Source: Ciceribacter thiooxidans (GTDB lineage Bacteria; Pseudomonadota; Alphaproteobacteria; Rhizobiales; Rhizobiaceae). Taken from it: DNA of 64,000 nucleotides. Shown here piece by piece: positions 36,260 through 44,456 of this stretch. Location of the stretch: assembly GCF_014126615.1 (NCBI RefSeq), contig NZ_CP059896.1, positions 2,242,501 to 2,306,500 on the forward strand. Reading direction: 5' to 3'. A program made the translations under genes and the position numbers. The stretch's first letter is position 1, and each line of letters opens with the position of its first letter. The notes beneath the pieces are model-generated. The model saw only the letters and a program-made list of their open reading frames with translations. It had not been told where the DNA came from and made no database searches.

Positions 36260-37528
36260 TTACCCGAAGCGGCTGAAGACCAGGGCGGCATTCACCCCGC
36301 CGAAGCCGAAGGCGTTCGACAGGACGTGGTCGACCCGAACCGGTGACGCCTTGCCGGTCAGCAGGTTGAAGCCTTCCGCCTTCGGCGCCGGCTCCTCTAC
36401 ATTGAGGCCAGCCGGCAGCAACCCGTCGCGGATCGCGAGGACCGAGAAGACCGCCTCGATCGCGCCGGCCGCTCCGAGCATGTGCCCCGTAGCCGACTTG
36501 GTGGAGCTCACCGCAACGCCCCCGCCGCGCGGTCCGAAGACCCTTTCCAGCGCCGCCAGTTCCGCCGCATCGCCGACCGGCGTCGATGTCGCGTGTGCAT
36601 TGACGTAGCCGACCTTCTCCGGCGCAAGCCCTGCCGCGGCAAGCGCCAGTTCCATCGCGCGGGCTGCCTCGCGCCCGTCGGGCCAGCCCGCCGTGACGTG
36701 ATGGGCGTCGGTGGTGGTGCCGTAGCCGGAGAGCACCGCCAGCGGACGAGCGCCGCGCGCCTCGGCGTGGCCGAGCCGCTCGATCACGAGCATGGCGGCA
36801 CCCTCGGAAAGGACGAATCCGTCATGACGGGCATCGAACGGACGGGAGGCGCGATGCGGCTCGTCGTTGAAGCCGAAGGAGAGCGCCTTTGCCGCGGTGA
36901 AGCCGCCGATCGCAACCGGGTCCACGCAGGCTTCCGTGCCGCCGCAGAGCGCGATGTCCGCCTCGCCGTTGCGGATCAGGCGCATGGCATCGCCGATCGC
37001 CTGCGCGGAGGCGGCGCAGGCCGTAACCGGAGCGCCTGACGGACCGTGAAAACCGAAGCGGATGGAAGCCTGACCGGTCGCGAGATTGGGCAGGAAGGAG
37101 GGAACGACGAAGGGCGAGAGGCGCCGCGTGCCGGAGGTGCGGATCAGTTCAGTCGCCGCGGTGATCGCCGGCACGCCGCCGACACCGGTGCCGATGATGG
37201 TCGCCGTGCGCATGCCGTCGGCCGGATCTTCCGGATGCCAGCCGGCCTGGTCCAGCGCCTCCTTTGCCGCCGCCATGGCGTAGTGGATGAAGAGGTCGCT
37301 GCGCCGGAGTTCCCGCGGGTCCATCGCCGCTTCGGGATCGAAGCCCTGCGGGTCGGCCGTATGGCTCGGCACCAGCCCGGCGATCCGGCATTTCCAGCCT
37401 TCGGTGTCGAAGCGGGTATTGGTGCGAATACCGCTCTCACCGGCAAGCAGCCGGCTCCAGGTGGCGTCGACGCCGGCGCCCAGCGGCGACACGGCACCGA
37501 GGCCCGTTATGACGATTGGTTCATGCAT
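36260..37528 (-). CDS. beta-ketoacyl-ACP synthase (KAS I/II, FabF-like)
   Basis: 422 aa. Condensing enzyme with an intact Cys-His-His triad: VTACAASAQAIGDAM, NAHATSTPVGDAAEL and KSATGHMLGAAGAIEAV. Starts MHEPIVITGLGAVSPLGAG with GGGAG 8 nt upstream. It is not in a fab cluster: the upstream neighbours are MarR and MATE genes, and tandem operator-like repeats sit in its leader. It may therefore be an inducible condensing enzyme, either an accessory fatty-acid KAS or part of a small polyketide-like modification, rather than the housekeeping FabF. Confidence 0.9.
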   Translation of the reverse strand: MHEPIVITGLGAVSPLGAGVDATWSRLLAGESGIRTNTRFDTEGWKCRIAGLVPSHTADPQGFDPEAAMDPRELRRSDLFIHYAMAAAKEALDQAGWHPEDPADGMRTATIIGTGVGGVPAITAATELIRTSGTRRLSPFVVPSFLPNLATGQASIRFGFHGPSGAPVTACAASAQAIGDAMRLIRNGEADIALCGGTEACVDPVAIGGFTAAKALSFGFNDEPHRASRPFDARHDGFVLSEGAAMLVIERLGHAEARGARPLAVLSGYGTTTDAHHVTAGWPDGREAARAMELALAAAGLAPEKVGYVNAHATSTPVGDAAELAALERVFGPRGGGVAVSSTKSATGHMLGAAGAIEAVFSVLAIRDGLLPAGLNVEEPAPKAEGFNLLTGKASPVRVDHVLSNAFGFGGVNAALVFSRFG

Positions 37529-37560
37529 CCACGATCTCCCGCTTGTACTGTTCTGCGTTC

Positions 37561-37585
37561 GTGCATTTACACTGTGCATATACAC
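37561..37585. promoter_or_regulatory. tandem operator candidate upstream of the KAS gene
   Basis: GTGCATTTACAC (37561-37572) and GTGCATATACAC (37574-37585) are direct repeats 13 bp apart, each a partial palindrome. They lie 33-57 bp upstream of the KAS start and just after the marR stop, the place expected for a MarR site controlling the KAS gene. Confidence 0.55.
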
Positions 37586-37621
37586 TATACAAGCAGCAAC
37601 TTGCCGCAGTAGACCGAAGGC

Positions 37622-38041
37622 TCATCGCGCCAGATGGCGGGCGACCTTGAGATAGGTGGCGATCTCGTCGGCGGAAAGGCCGGTCAGCAGGCCCGGTTGG
37701 GCCTTGCGCCACTCGACGACGAGCTGGTCGAGGAGCGTATCGCCCGCCTCCGTCAGGGCACAGAACCTGGCATTGCCGGAGGCGCCGGCGAGACGGTGGA
37801 CGAGGCCCTTGCGCTCGAGAAGGTCCAGATTGCGGGTCAGGCTGGTGCGATCGAGCGAAATGCGTTGCGCCAGCAAGGCCACGGGCTCCTCCGGGTGGGA
37901 GCGGATTGCCCCGAGAAGCGAGAACTGCTGCACCGTGACGCCGAAGGGCTTCAGCCTGGCGTCGTAGCGGCGCAGCAGGGACCGCGCCGCGGAAACCGTA
38001 TTGAGGACGAGGCAGTCGGCGAGTTCTTCGGGCATTGACAT
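37622..38041 (-). CDS. MarR family transcriptional regulator
   Basis: 139 aa, the family size. Winged HTH: LLRRYDARLKPFGVTVQQFS, then PVALLAQRISLDRTSLTRNL and RKGLVHRLAGASGNARFCAL with the wing. Start at 38041 (MSMPEELADCLV) with AAGG upstream; the frame open to 38146 overlaps the MATE gene. It lies between the MATE exporter and the KAS gene on one strand. It likely represses one or both in response to a small molecule. Confidence 0.9.
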   Translation of the reverse strand: MSMPEELADCLVLNTVSAARSLLRRYDARLKPFGVTVQQFSLLGAIRSHPEEPVALLAQRISLDRTSLTRNLDLLERKGLVHRLAGASGNARFCALTEAGDTLLDQLVVEWRKAQPGLLTGLSADEIATYLKVARHLAR

Positions 38042-38102
38042 GGGCGAACCTTGTGGTGACGACGCGCGCCGTGTCAATGCCGAATGCCGTGGCCGGCTGC
38101 GC

Positions 38103-39470
38103 TCAGGCCGGCAGCAGTCCGTAAGCCAGGCCGCGGCGCCGGCCATGCGTAATTACCAGCGCCGCCAGCGCCACCATGCCCGTCTCGGCAAAGAGAGAGA
38201 CCCGCCAGATCCCCGCCTCGCCGAAGAAGAACGGCAGGAGGAAGGTGAGCGGGACCGAGAGCAGATAAGGCCGCGCCAATCCGAAGAGGGCCGCTCGCCC
38301 CGCATCGCCGATCGCCTGGAAATAAGCGCCGAGCATCATCACCGGGCCGAACAGGACATAGACCGCGAGCATCCAGGGGATGATCCGGACGAACTCGGCC
38401 GCCACCAGCGCATCGGCGGAAAACGTCCGGCCGATCGGCGCGGCCGCCAGAACGACGAGCACCTCGACGGCAACGCAGTAGAAGAAGGCCGAAACGACGG
38501 CGATCGCCAGGCTCCCTGCCACCCGTTGACGCTCTCCGGCACCGAAATTGTTGCCGCAGATCGTCTGGAAGGCGAGTCCCAGCCCCATCAGCGGCAGGTA
38601 GGCGAAGGAGAGGATGCGGGTCACGATGCCGTAGGCAGCCACCGTCTCGACGTAGTGCACCGTCTGCCACCGCGCGAGATTGGCGATGATCGCCGCAGAG
38701 GCGAGCGAGATGCCGAGAAGCCCGAGACTTGCCGGCGCACCGAGGGCGAGAATGCCGCGCATCTCGCCGAGGCTCGCCCGCCCGCTCGCCATCGCATCGC
38801 CTGCCACGTGGCGCCGGCGCCAGGCGACGACGGCGGCGAGACAGGCCGCCTGGGCCGTGGCGGAGCTCAGCGCCGAGCCCGCCGCACCAAGCCCGAGCAC
38901 GGCGATCATCAGCCAGTTGAGGAGAATGTTGAGGAGTGCTGCGGCGACCGTGATGCGGGTCATGGTTGCGATTCGCCCCTCGCAACGCAGCCGGTCGATC
39001 TCGACGGCGAGGAACATGGCCACGGGCTGGGCCACCACGGCGACCGCCATAAAGGCCTCGGCGAGCCTCGCCACCTCGTCGTCGCCACCGGCCGCGTGAG
39101 GGATGAGGTCCCGCCCGAGCGTCCAGTAAAAGAGGTTGAGAAGGGCCGCGATCGCGAGCGCCAGCCGGCGAGCGGAGGCGACGACCGATGACGCTCCCGC
39201 CGCTTCTCCCGCACCGAGACGCCGGGCGAGAATGCTCGCCATGCCGGAGGCGACGAGCGACTGCAATGCCAGCATCGCCATCAGTGCGGGAAAGAGAAGC
39301 GTCACCGCGGAGAGTGCCGCAGCACCCACATAGGCGCCGAGGAACCAGGCGTCGACGATAACGTAGAGGCCGTTCAGTAGCATGATGGCGACGATCGGCG
39401 TCGCCGTGCGCAGGAAGAGCCGGGGAATGCTTCCGGCGAGGTAGGGATTTCCGAGGGATTGGGATGTCAT
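38103..39470 (-). CDS. MATE family efflux transporter
   Basis: 455 aa with 12 hydrophobic segments, inner membrane; exports organic cations or drugs using Na+ or H+. MATE features: the first half begins ATPIVAIMLLNGLYVIVDAW and contains ALSAVTLLFPALMAMLALQS; the second half has GIVTRILSFAYLPLMGLGLA followed by FQTICGNNFGAGE. AGGA precedes the ATG. First gene of the MATE-marR-KAS set. Confidence 0.92.
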   Translation of the reverse strand: MTSQSLGNPYLAGSIPRLFLRTATPIVAIMLLNGLYVIVDAWFLGAYVGAAALSAVTLLFPALMAMLALQSLVASGMASILARRLGAGEAAGASSVVASARRLALAIAALLNLFYWTLGRDLIPHAAGGDDEVARLAEAFMAVAVVAQPVAMFLAVEIDRLRCEGRIATMTRITVAAALLNILLNWLMIAVLGLGAAGSALSSATAQAACLAAVVAWRRRHVAGDAMASGRASLGEMRGILALGAPASLGLLGISLASAAIIANLARWQTVHYVETVAAYGIVTRILSFAYLPLMGLGLAFQTICGNNFGAGERQRVAGSLAIAVVSAFFYCVAVEVLVVLAAAPIGRTFSADALVAAEFVRIIPWMLAVYVLFGPVMMLGAYFQAIGDAGRAALFGLARPYLLSVPLTFLLPFFFGEAGIWRVSLFAETGMVALAALVITHGRRRGLAYGLLPA

Positions 39471-39557
39471 GACGAATCCTGACAACGGGCGCCGGACCGG
39501 CAATGAAGCCGTTCCGGACCGCGTCTTCGAACTGGATGGATTGAGAACCGGTCGGCG

Positions 39558-39998
39558 CTATGCGTCGAGCACGATGTGCGGACGGCCGTTCGAGGTACGC
39601 TGGGGCGAGACCCCTCGCCCGTCGATCGTGCCGCTGACGCGCTGGCGAAACGCCGAGAAGCTGTCGAAAGTCACGATATCGACCGGCTCGTCGAAATGCA
39701 GCGTGATCGCGTGATAGTCGCTGTTCGAGAGCTTGCGCAGCGCAAGCACCTTGCCGCGGAATCGCTGGCCGAGATACTCGCCGGTCACGACCGCGCCGAC
39801 CACGGCCGGAGGCGCCGGCACGTTGTCGGTTCTCGCGGCAAGTGCCGACAGCGTGTTCCAGTCGCGCGCGCCGTGGCTTTTGGCGACGAGCTCGAGCGCA
39901 GCGCTGTGGGTGAGCGGGGTTCCCGCCGTGGACATCGCCTCGCGCAGCCGGCGGGCCTGTGATTTCAGGTCGTCAATGGTCAGATGGGCCATGGTCAT
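39558..39998 (-). CDS. glyoxalase-superfamily-related protein with helical N-terminus
   Basis: 146 aa. The N-terminal part (LTIDDLKSQARRLREAMS, then LTHSAALELVAKSHGARDWN) is a widespread helical module annotated in glyoxalase-superfamily proteins. The C-terminal half (about 70-146) is a beta-rich domain with GEYLGQRFRGKVLALRKL. Function unknown. AAGGAGG directly before the ATG at 39998 fixes the start. Confidence 0.7.
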   Translation of the reverse strand: MTMAHLTIDDLKSQARRLREAMSTAGTPLTHSAALELVAKSHGARDWNTLSALAARTDNVPAPPAVVGAVVTGEYLGQRFRGKVLALRKLSNSDYHAITLHFDEPVDIVTFDSFSAFRQRVSGTIDGRGVSPQRTSNGRPHIVLDA

Positions 39999-40289
39999 GG
40001 CAGCCTCCTTCTTCCGTCGCACGCGTATTCTTGAACAGGGGGCTCGCATTGCCCCATGACGCATGCACGTGATGGGCTTTCCATGAACGAGGGAGGACTT
40101 CACCAAAGGTTTTCACCCGCGAGCGGCCGGCGCCTCAACCGACCCTTTTAATGGGGTGCCGGCACCGTTCTGTCAAGAAGCGCCCACGGCCGACGATCGG
40201 ACGTCGGGAAAAATCGAGAATACACGTTGAGGAAACGTCAGTAATCTTTCGCTAGATTGAAGGCATGACGTCGAATCAGGGAGGGTGAA

Positions 40290-40637
40290 ATGCCTCTGAA
40301 GGTCACACCGGACGCCAAAAGGGATATTCCGCAGGACCAGGTCTACGAGAAATACTCGGTCGACCGGCCCGGCAAAATCGTGTTCGTCGGCCGTCACCTG
40401 AGCACCAAGAATTCGCTGCGCTGCCTCGTCAGGACGATCTCGCTCTACGGTGCCGAGATCGAGCTCAGCCCGCATGTGATGCTGCCCAACCACTTCTTCC
40501 TCGAAATCCTCGGCATTCATGACGAGATCGGCTGCACCTTCATCCGCCGGGAGGAAGAAAAGGTGACCGTCGGCTTCAACATGCTGATCGATCCGGAGTT
40601 CCTGCACCACGTGGTGCGGCTCTCGTTCGAGCTCTAA
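40290..40637 (+). CDS. PilZ-like domain protein 1
   Basis: 115 aa. A single small beta-barrel domain resembling PilZ (c-di-GMP receptor) proteins of rhizobia. The usual RxxxR and D/NxSxxG motifs are degenerate: only DRPGK and RTISLYGAEIEL are seen, so c-di-GMP binding is uncertain. AGGGAGG precedes the ATG. It is related in layout to the protein at 41485 (both share an H-x-x-L-(E/Q)-(I/V)-LGI segment). Confidence 0.7.
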   Translation: MPLKVTPDAKRDIPQDQVYEKYSVDRPGKIVFVGRHLSTKNSLRCLVRTISLYGAEIELSPHVMLPNHFFLEILGIHDEIGCTFIRREEEKVTVGFNMLIDPEFLHHVVRLSFEL

Positions 40638-40660
40638 AGAACGTCTGCACCAAACAAGAA

Positions 40661-40691
40661 CGCCTCCGGCCGCGAGACCGGAGGCGTTTTT
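40661..40691. terminator. intrinsic terminator between convergent genes
   Basis: CGCCTCCGG and CCGGAGGCG, a perfect 9-bp stem, followed by TTTTT; it ends the PilZ-like gene and probably also the convergent host-attachment gene. Confidence 0.9.
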
Positions 40692-40709
40692 CTTGTTCTC
40701 TCGCGGACG

Positions 40710-41162
40710 TTATTCCAGCGATGCGAGGTGCTTTTCGAGTTCCGGAACGGTCTCTTTCACCAGATCCTTGGCCACCTCGGCGCGAACGACGCCTTCCGGC
40801 AGCCCGTCCAGCGCACCACGCAGTATGCCGAGCGCCTTCGGTGGCGCAACGAGGATGAGCGCCTTGATCTCATGTGCCTCGACCAGTTCGGAGATCTTTG
40901 CGGCGATCTCCTTCAGGAAGTCCGCCTCGGCCTGCTCGTGCCAGTCGGTCTCGCCCATGGCGCTGCGGCCCGACCCGACCGAGGAGAAGGAGCGGCCCGG
41001 CTGGTCCGTGCCGAGGTCTCGGGTCGCCTCGACATGCTGCCCCATGTGATCGGCGACCGTCAGGTTGACGAGGTCGGCATCCCCGTCGTTGCGCAGGAAC
41101 AGCGCCTTGCCGCCGTCGCATACCACCACCCAGGCTTTCCGACCAATTACGATCCGGCTCAT
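40710..41162 (-). CDS. host attachment family protein (possibly baeRF-type)
   Basis: 150 aa. Starts MSRIVIGRKAWVVVCDGGKA with AAGGAGG upstream. Contains SVGSGRSAMGETDWHEQAEA and ALILVAPPKALGILRGALDG, hallmarks of the family called 'protein required for attachment to host cells'. The same family has been reinterpreted as a bacterial archaeo-eukaryotic release-factor-like (baeRF) domain, which suggests a role at stalled or resting ribosomes. Neither role is proven here. A perfect FNR/FixK box lies 165 bp upstream. Confidence 0.82.
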   Translation of the reverse strand: MSRIVIGRKAWVVVCDGGKALFLRNDGDADLVNLTVADHMGQHVEATRDLGTDQPGRSFSSVGSGRSAMGETDWHEQAEADFLKEIAAKISELVEAHEIKALILVAPPKALGILRGALDGLPEGVVRAEVAKDLVKETVPELEKHLASLE

Positions 41163-41326
41163 GTCTGCCTCCTTGGTTGCGGGGCCGTGCGCCCCCTTTT
41201 GATGATTGTAGGCATGTCGTCCGGCCTGTTCAAGCAAGCGCGAATATACCTGCCCTCGGTGCCGCCCTCGCTCCATGACAAGGGCGCCCGTGCTTCCGAC
41301 GCTAGGCCGGTCGAAGCGGCACAACA

Positions 41327-41340
41327 TTGATTGCGATCAA
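41327..41340. promoter_or_regulatory. FNR/FixK box (anaerobox)
   Basis: TTGAT-TGCG-ATCAA, an exact match to the TTGAT-N4-ATCAA consensus of FNR/FixK/FnrN regulators. It lies in the 322-bp gap between the divergent host-attachment gene (start 41162, 165 bp away) and the PilZ-like gene (start 41485, 145 bp away). No other gene lies in the gap. Confidence 0.75.
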
Positions 41341-41484
41341 GTGACAACGCAGCGGCAGGCGTCCCGATCCCCGCTAATCCGGCAAAATATCATTTCGCTA
41401 AAAATCGATGAATTCCGTTGACGGCACTACAAGGCTTTTGCTGCAGCCTCGAAAAAGGGCGTCGTCTTTCGGGGGGTCTGGGAC

Positions 41485-41868
41485 GTGAGCATGTTACGCG
41501 CGACGCATCTGGCGAGGGTGCAGTCGGAAATGTACGAACGGAAATGGGAACGCTTCTACGTGAAGCGCCCGGCCCGCATCGTCGCGGTGAACCGCGGCCT
41601 CTCCGGCATCACCATGCGTCACTGCGAGATCCTCGACATCTCGCAGGGCGGGGCCGGCATCCATGTTTCCACCACCATCGGCCTGCCGGAGCACTATTAC
41701 CTGCAGGTGCTCGGCATCTCCGAACGGATCGGCTGCGCCGAGATTTACCGCAACGGCAGCCGGGTCGGCGTAAAGTTCATCATAGCGCTTCCGGAAAACA
41801 CCCTGCACCGGATCGTCCGCGCCGATTTCATGATCGGCGAAAAACTCGAGCAGGCGAAGCGTCGCTGA
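41485..41868 (+). CDS. PilZ-like domain protein 2
   Basis: 127 aa. PilZ-type domain with a better preserved signature than copy 1: RFYVKRPARIVAVNRG followed by CEILDISQGGAGIHV (DxSxxG). Probably a c-di-GMP-responsive adaptor of surface behaviour, by family. Start GTG at 41485 follows a G-rich stretch; ATG at 41491 is equally possible. Confidence 0.75.
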   Translation: MSMLRATHLARVQSEMYERKWERFYVKRPARIVAVNRGLSGITMRHCEILDISQGGAGIHVSTTIGLPEHYYLQVLGISERIGCAEIYRNGSRVGVKFIIALPENTLHRIVRADFMIGEKLEQAKRR

Positions 41869-41953
41869 ACCGAAAGCCGTCAATCCGGCCTTGCGCCCGC
41901 CACCGTTGTTCCTATTGTACCGGCGTTTCGCAACTCGCCGGGAAATTTGCCGA

Positions 41954-43063
41954 ATGACCGCCTTTTCGCGCTTCACGCCGCTGATCAGCGCCCTGCCCTC
42001 CACCGTTCCTTTCGTCGGCCCCGAGGCCATCGAGCGCCAGCGCGGGCGCCCGGTGCTCGCCCGCATCGGCGCCAATGAAAGCGGATTCGGCCCGGCACCC
42101 TCGGTGCTTGCGGCGATCGCCGACAAATCCGGCGAAATCTGGAAATACAACGATCCCGAAAACCACGCGCTGAAGATGGCACTCGCCGTCCATCTTGGGC
42201 TCGCACCGGCCAACATCGCGATCGGCGAAGGCGTCGACAGCCTGCTCGGGTTGATCGTGCGGCTCGTCATCGAGCCCGGAATGCCGGTCGTCACCTCGCT
42301 CGGCGGCTATCCGACCTTCAACTTCCACGTCAACGGTTTCGGCGGGCGGCTGGTCACGGTGCCCTATGTCGACGACCGCGAGGATCTCGACGGCCTGCTC
42401 GCCACGGTCAAGCGGGAGAATGCGCCGCTCGTCTATTTTGCCAATCCCGACAATCCGATGGGAAGCTGGTGGGATGCGGCGAGCATCACGGCTTTTGCCC
42501 GCGCGCTGCCGGAAACCACGCTGTTGGTCCTGGACGAAGCCTATTGCGAAACGGCACCCGCGGGCTCGACGCCGACGATCGGCGACCTCATCGACCTGCC
42601 GAATGTCATCCGCACCCGCACCTTCTCGAAGGCCTACGGTCTTGCCGGCGCCCGTGTCGGCTACGCGATCGGCACGCCCGGCACCGTCCTCGCCTTTGAC
42701 AAGATCCGCAATCATTTCGGCATGGCGCGGCTCTCCACCGAGGCGGCGCTCGCAGCCCTCTCCGACCAGGCCTACCTTTCCGAGGTACTCGGCCGCATCT
42801 TCGCCGCCCGCGATCGCATCAGCGCGATTGCCCGGGCGAACGGGCTCGTTCCGCTGCCGTCGGCGACGAACTTCGTCGCGATCGACTGCGGCGGCGACGG
42901 CATCCGTTCACGTGCCATCGTGGACGGACTGATGGAGCACGGCGTCTTCATCCGCATGCCGGGCGTCGCACCGCTCAATCGCTGTATCCGCGTCAGCGCA
43001 GGCCTTGCCGCCGATCTCGATCTCTTCGAGCAGAGCCTGCCGAAGGTACTGAAGACGCTCTGA
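41954..43063 (+). CDS. PLP-dependent aminotransferase (HisC-like)
   Basis: 369 aa, class I/II fold-type I aminotransferase. Visible: ARIGANESGFGPAPSVLAAI, the PLP-pocket NPDNPMGSWW and DEAYCETAP, and the Schiff-base Lys in RTFSKAYGLAGARVGYAIG with its RxG. It resembles histidinol-phosphate aminotransferase but is not in a his cluster and may serve another substrate such as aromatic amino acids. Confidence 0.88.
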   Translation: MTAFSRFTPLISALPSTVPFVGPEAIERQRGRPVLARIGANESGFGPAPSVLAAIADKSGEIWKYNDPENHALKMALAVHLGLAPANIAIGEGVDSLLGLIVRLVIEPGMPVVTSLGGYPTFNFHVNGFGGRLVTVPYVDDREDLDGLLATVKRENAPLVYFANPDNPMGSWWDAASITAFARALPETTLLVLDEAYCETAPAGSTPTIGDLIDLPNVIRTRTFSKAYGLAGARVGYAIGTPGTVLAFDKIRNHFGMARLSTEAALAALSDQAYLSEVLGRIFAARDRISAIARANGLVPLPSATNFVAIDCGGDGIRSRAIVDGLMEHGVFIRMPGVAPLNRCIRVSAGLAADLDLFEQSLPKVLKTL

Positions 43064-43086
43064 GCGACCGAGGCTTTGCCGGAGAA

Positions 43087-43128
43087 ACGAAAAGGGCCAC
43101 GCCGGCTTGCCGGTCGTGGCCCTTTCGT
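43087..43128. terminator. intrinsic terminator after the aminotransferase
   Basis: ACGAAAAGGGCCAC and GTGGCCCTTTCGT arms with an internal GCCGG/CCGGT helix; strong hairpin 24 nt after the stop. Confidence 0.75.
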
Positions 43129-43227
43129 CATTCGGATTCCGTTTCCGAAACCCTCCCACGTACCCCCGTTTCCCCCAGGGTCGTGTCTCAGGTCCCCCGG
43201 CGGGTGCCGGGGGAGAATTGCTGCCGC

Positions 43228-43494
43228 TCAGTGCATCGTCATCCATTCGCGGGCTTCGCGAAGGGCCGCGGCGAGATCGGCCTTGCTCATGGACCGGGCA
43301 AGATCGGCCCGGAGCTCGGCGGCGCGGTCGCAACCACGGATCGCCGCAATGTTCAGCCACTTGTGCGCCGAGACGAGATCGGGAGCGCAACCGCGGCCGG
43401 TCGCATACATGAGCCCCATGTCGCAGAGCGCTTCAGGGCGGAGGTCGCCTGTCGCGAAGGTGGTTTCGGAAGTCTGCATGTCTGAGCGTGCCAT
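43228..43494 (-). CDS. small Sel1-repeat-like protein
   Basis: 88 aa. Contains one or two Sel1/TPR-like helical repeats: ALCDMGLMYATGRGCAPDLV followed by SAHKWLNIAAIRGC. Such modules are usually scaffolds. AGGGAC precedes the ATG. Stand-alone. Function unknown. Confidence 0.75.
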   Translation of the reverse strand: MARSDMQTSETTFATGDLRPEALCDMGLMYATGRGCAPDLVSAHKWLNIAAIRGCDRAAELRADLARSMSKADLAAALREAREWMTMH

Positions 43495-44040
43495 CGGTTT
43501 TGTCCCTGTCTTGCCTGTCGTTTCTTTTCTTTCCCTGTTTCCCCTTGCGGGGTTTTCCGTCCGCCTCCCGGCCGTCTTTTTGCGGCGTTTTGTGGAGGCT
43601 TCCGGACCGGCAGTTTCCCTGCTCGTTTGATGGCTCCACTATGCCATGGGGCCTTCAACGGGCGCTTAAAAGCCATGCTTAATTTGCTGAAAACAAAGTA
43701 CAAATGCTTGGTAAAATTGGGTTTTCGTTAAGCATCGGAGGCGCTGGAAATTAAGGATTTCCGCGCGCCTTTAACTTTTCGTTCGGATTTCGGCGTCAAC
43801 CGAATGCTAACCACGAAATCGATTGTCCTCGGCGTCTTCGCCCCGCAAGGCACGGCCTGGACCCGCGCCGACCCCCGAGATTTTGGCCGGGAAGCCCTAT
43901 TTACCTTTACGTCTGCGTAAGATAATTTTCCACGTCGAGACGGCCCCGGTATGGGCGAGGAAGGGTCGAGCGTCCCCTGTCTTCGCGAAGGCCGGGCCGT
44001 CCGCACCGCCTTGGGGCATCATTTCGGGAGGAAGAGTTAC
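43495..44040. other. 546-bp intergenic region without a convincing gene
   Basis: Open frames here look like shadows (Arg/Pro/Ser-rich, no ribosome site). The part 43660-43830 is AT-rich and probably carries promoters of the two divergent flanking genes (Sel1-like and DUF2147). No repeats or known sites seen. Confidence 0.4.
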
Positions 44041-44376
44041 ATGCGGAAGATCATACTGGCGATGGCGCTGGCGTTCGGGGCGGTTTCGGCCCAGGCCGCC
44101 GAGCCGATCGAAGGCAACTGGAAAACGGCAAGCGGCTCCACGGCGCAGATCGCGCCCTGCGGCGGCGCCTTCTGCGTCACGCTGAAGAGCGGCAAGTTCG
44201 CCGGCAAGCAGATCGGCAAGATGAGCGGCAACGGCGACAGCTACAAGGGCGAGATCACCGATCCGGAAACCGACAAGACCTATTCGGGCTACGGCAACGT
44301 CTCCGGCAACGCGCTGAAGATGAAGGGCTGCGTCATGTCGGTGTTCTGCAAGACACAGACCTGGTCGCGTCTCTGA
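44041..44376 (+). CDS. DUF2147 family periplasmic protein
   Basis: 111 aa with signal peptide MRKIILAMALAFGAVSAQAA. The mature part has the family pattern IEGNWKTASGSTAQIAPCGG, a GKM-G-GDSYKGEITDPETDKTYSG stretch and LKMKGCVMSVFCKTQTWSRL, with four cysteines. DUF2147 proteins are periplasmic, with no known activity. GGAGG precedes the ATG. Confidence 0.88.
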   Translation: MRKIILAMALAFGAVSAQAAEPIEGNWKTASGSTAQIAPCGGAFCVTLKSGKFAGKQIGKMSGNGDSYKGEITDPETDKTYSGYGNVSGNALKMKGCVMSVFCKTQTWSRL

Positions 44377-44398
44377 GCGCACCCGGCGAGAAGCAAAA

Positions 44399-44436
44399 CG
44401 GCCCGGCGGTCCTTGCGACCTCCGGGCCTCTTTTTT
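44399..44436 (+). terminator. intrinsic terminator after the DUF2147 gene
   Basis: GCCCGGCGGTC with GACCTCCGGGC (one mismatch) followed by CTCTTTTTT. Confidence 0.8.
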
Positions 44437-44456
44437 CTACCGGCAGAAGGTGGCGA

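Noticed and set aside
36260..37528. Polyketide synthase cluster around the KAS gene
   Set aside because: No acyltransferase, ketoreductase, carrier protein or thioesterase gene is adjacent; only regulator and exporter genes are.
43728..44006. 92-codon basic ORF in the Sel1/DUF2147 gap
   Set aside because: Arg/Ser/Pro-rich with no ribosome site and spanning AT-rich promoter-like DNA; typical of a spurious frame.
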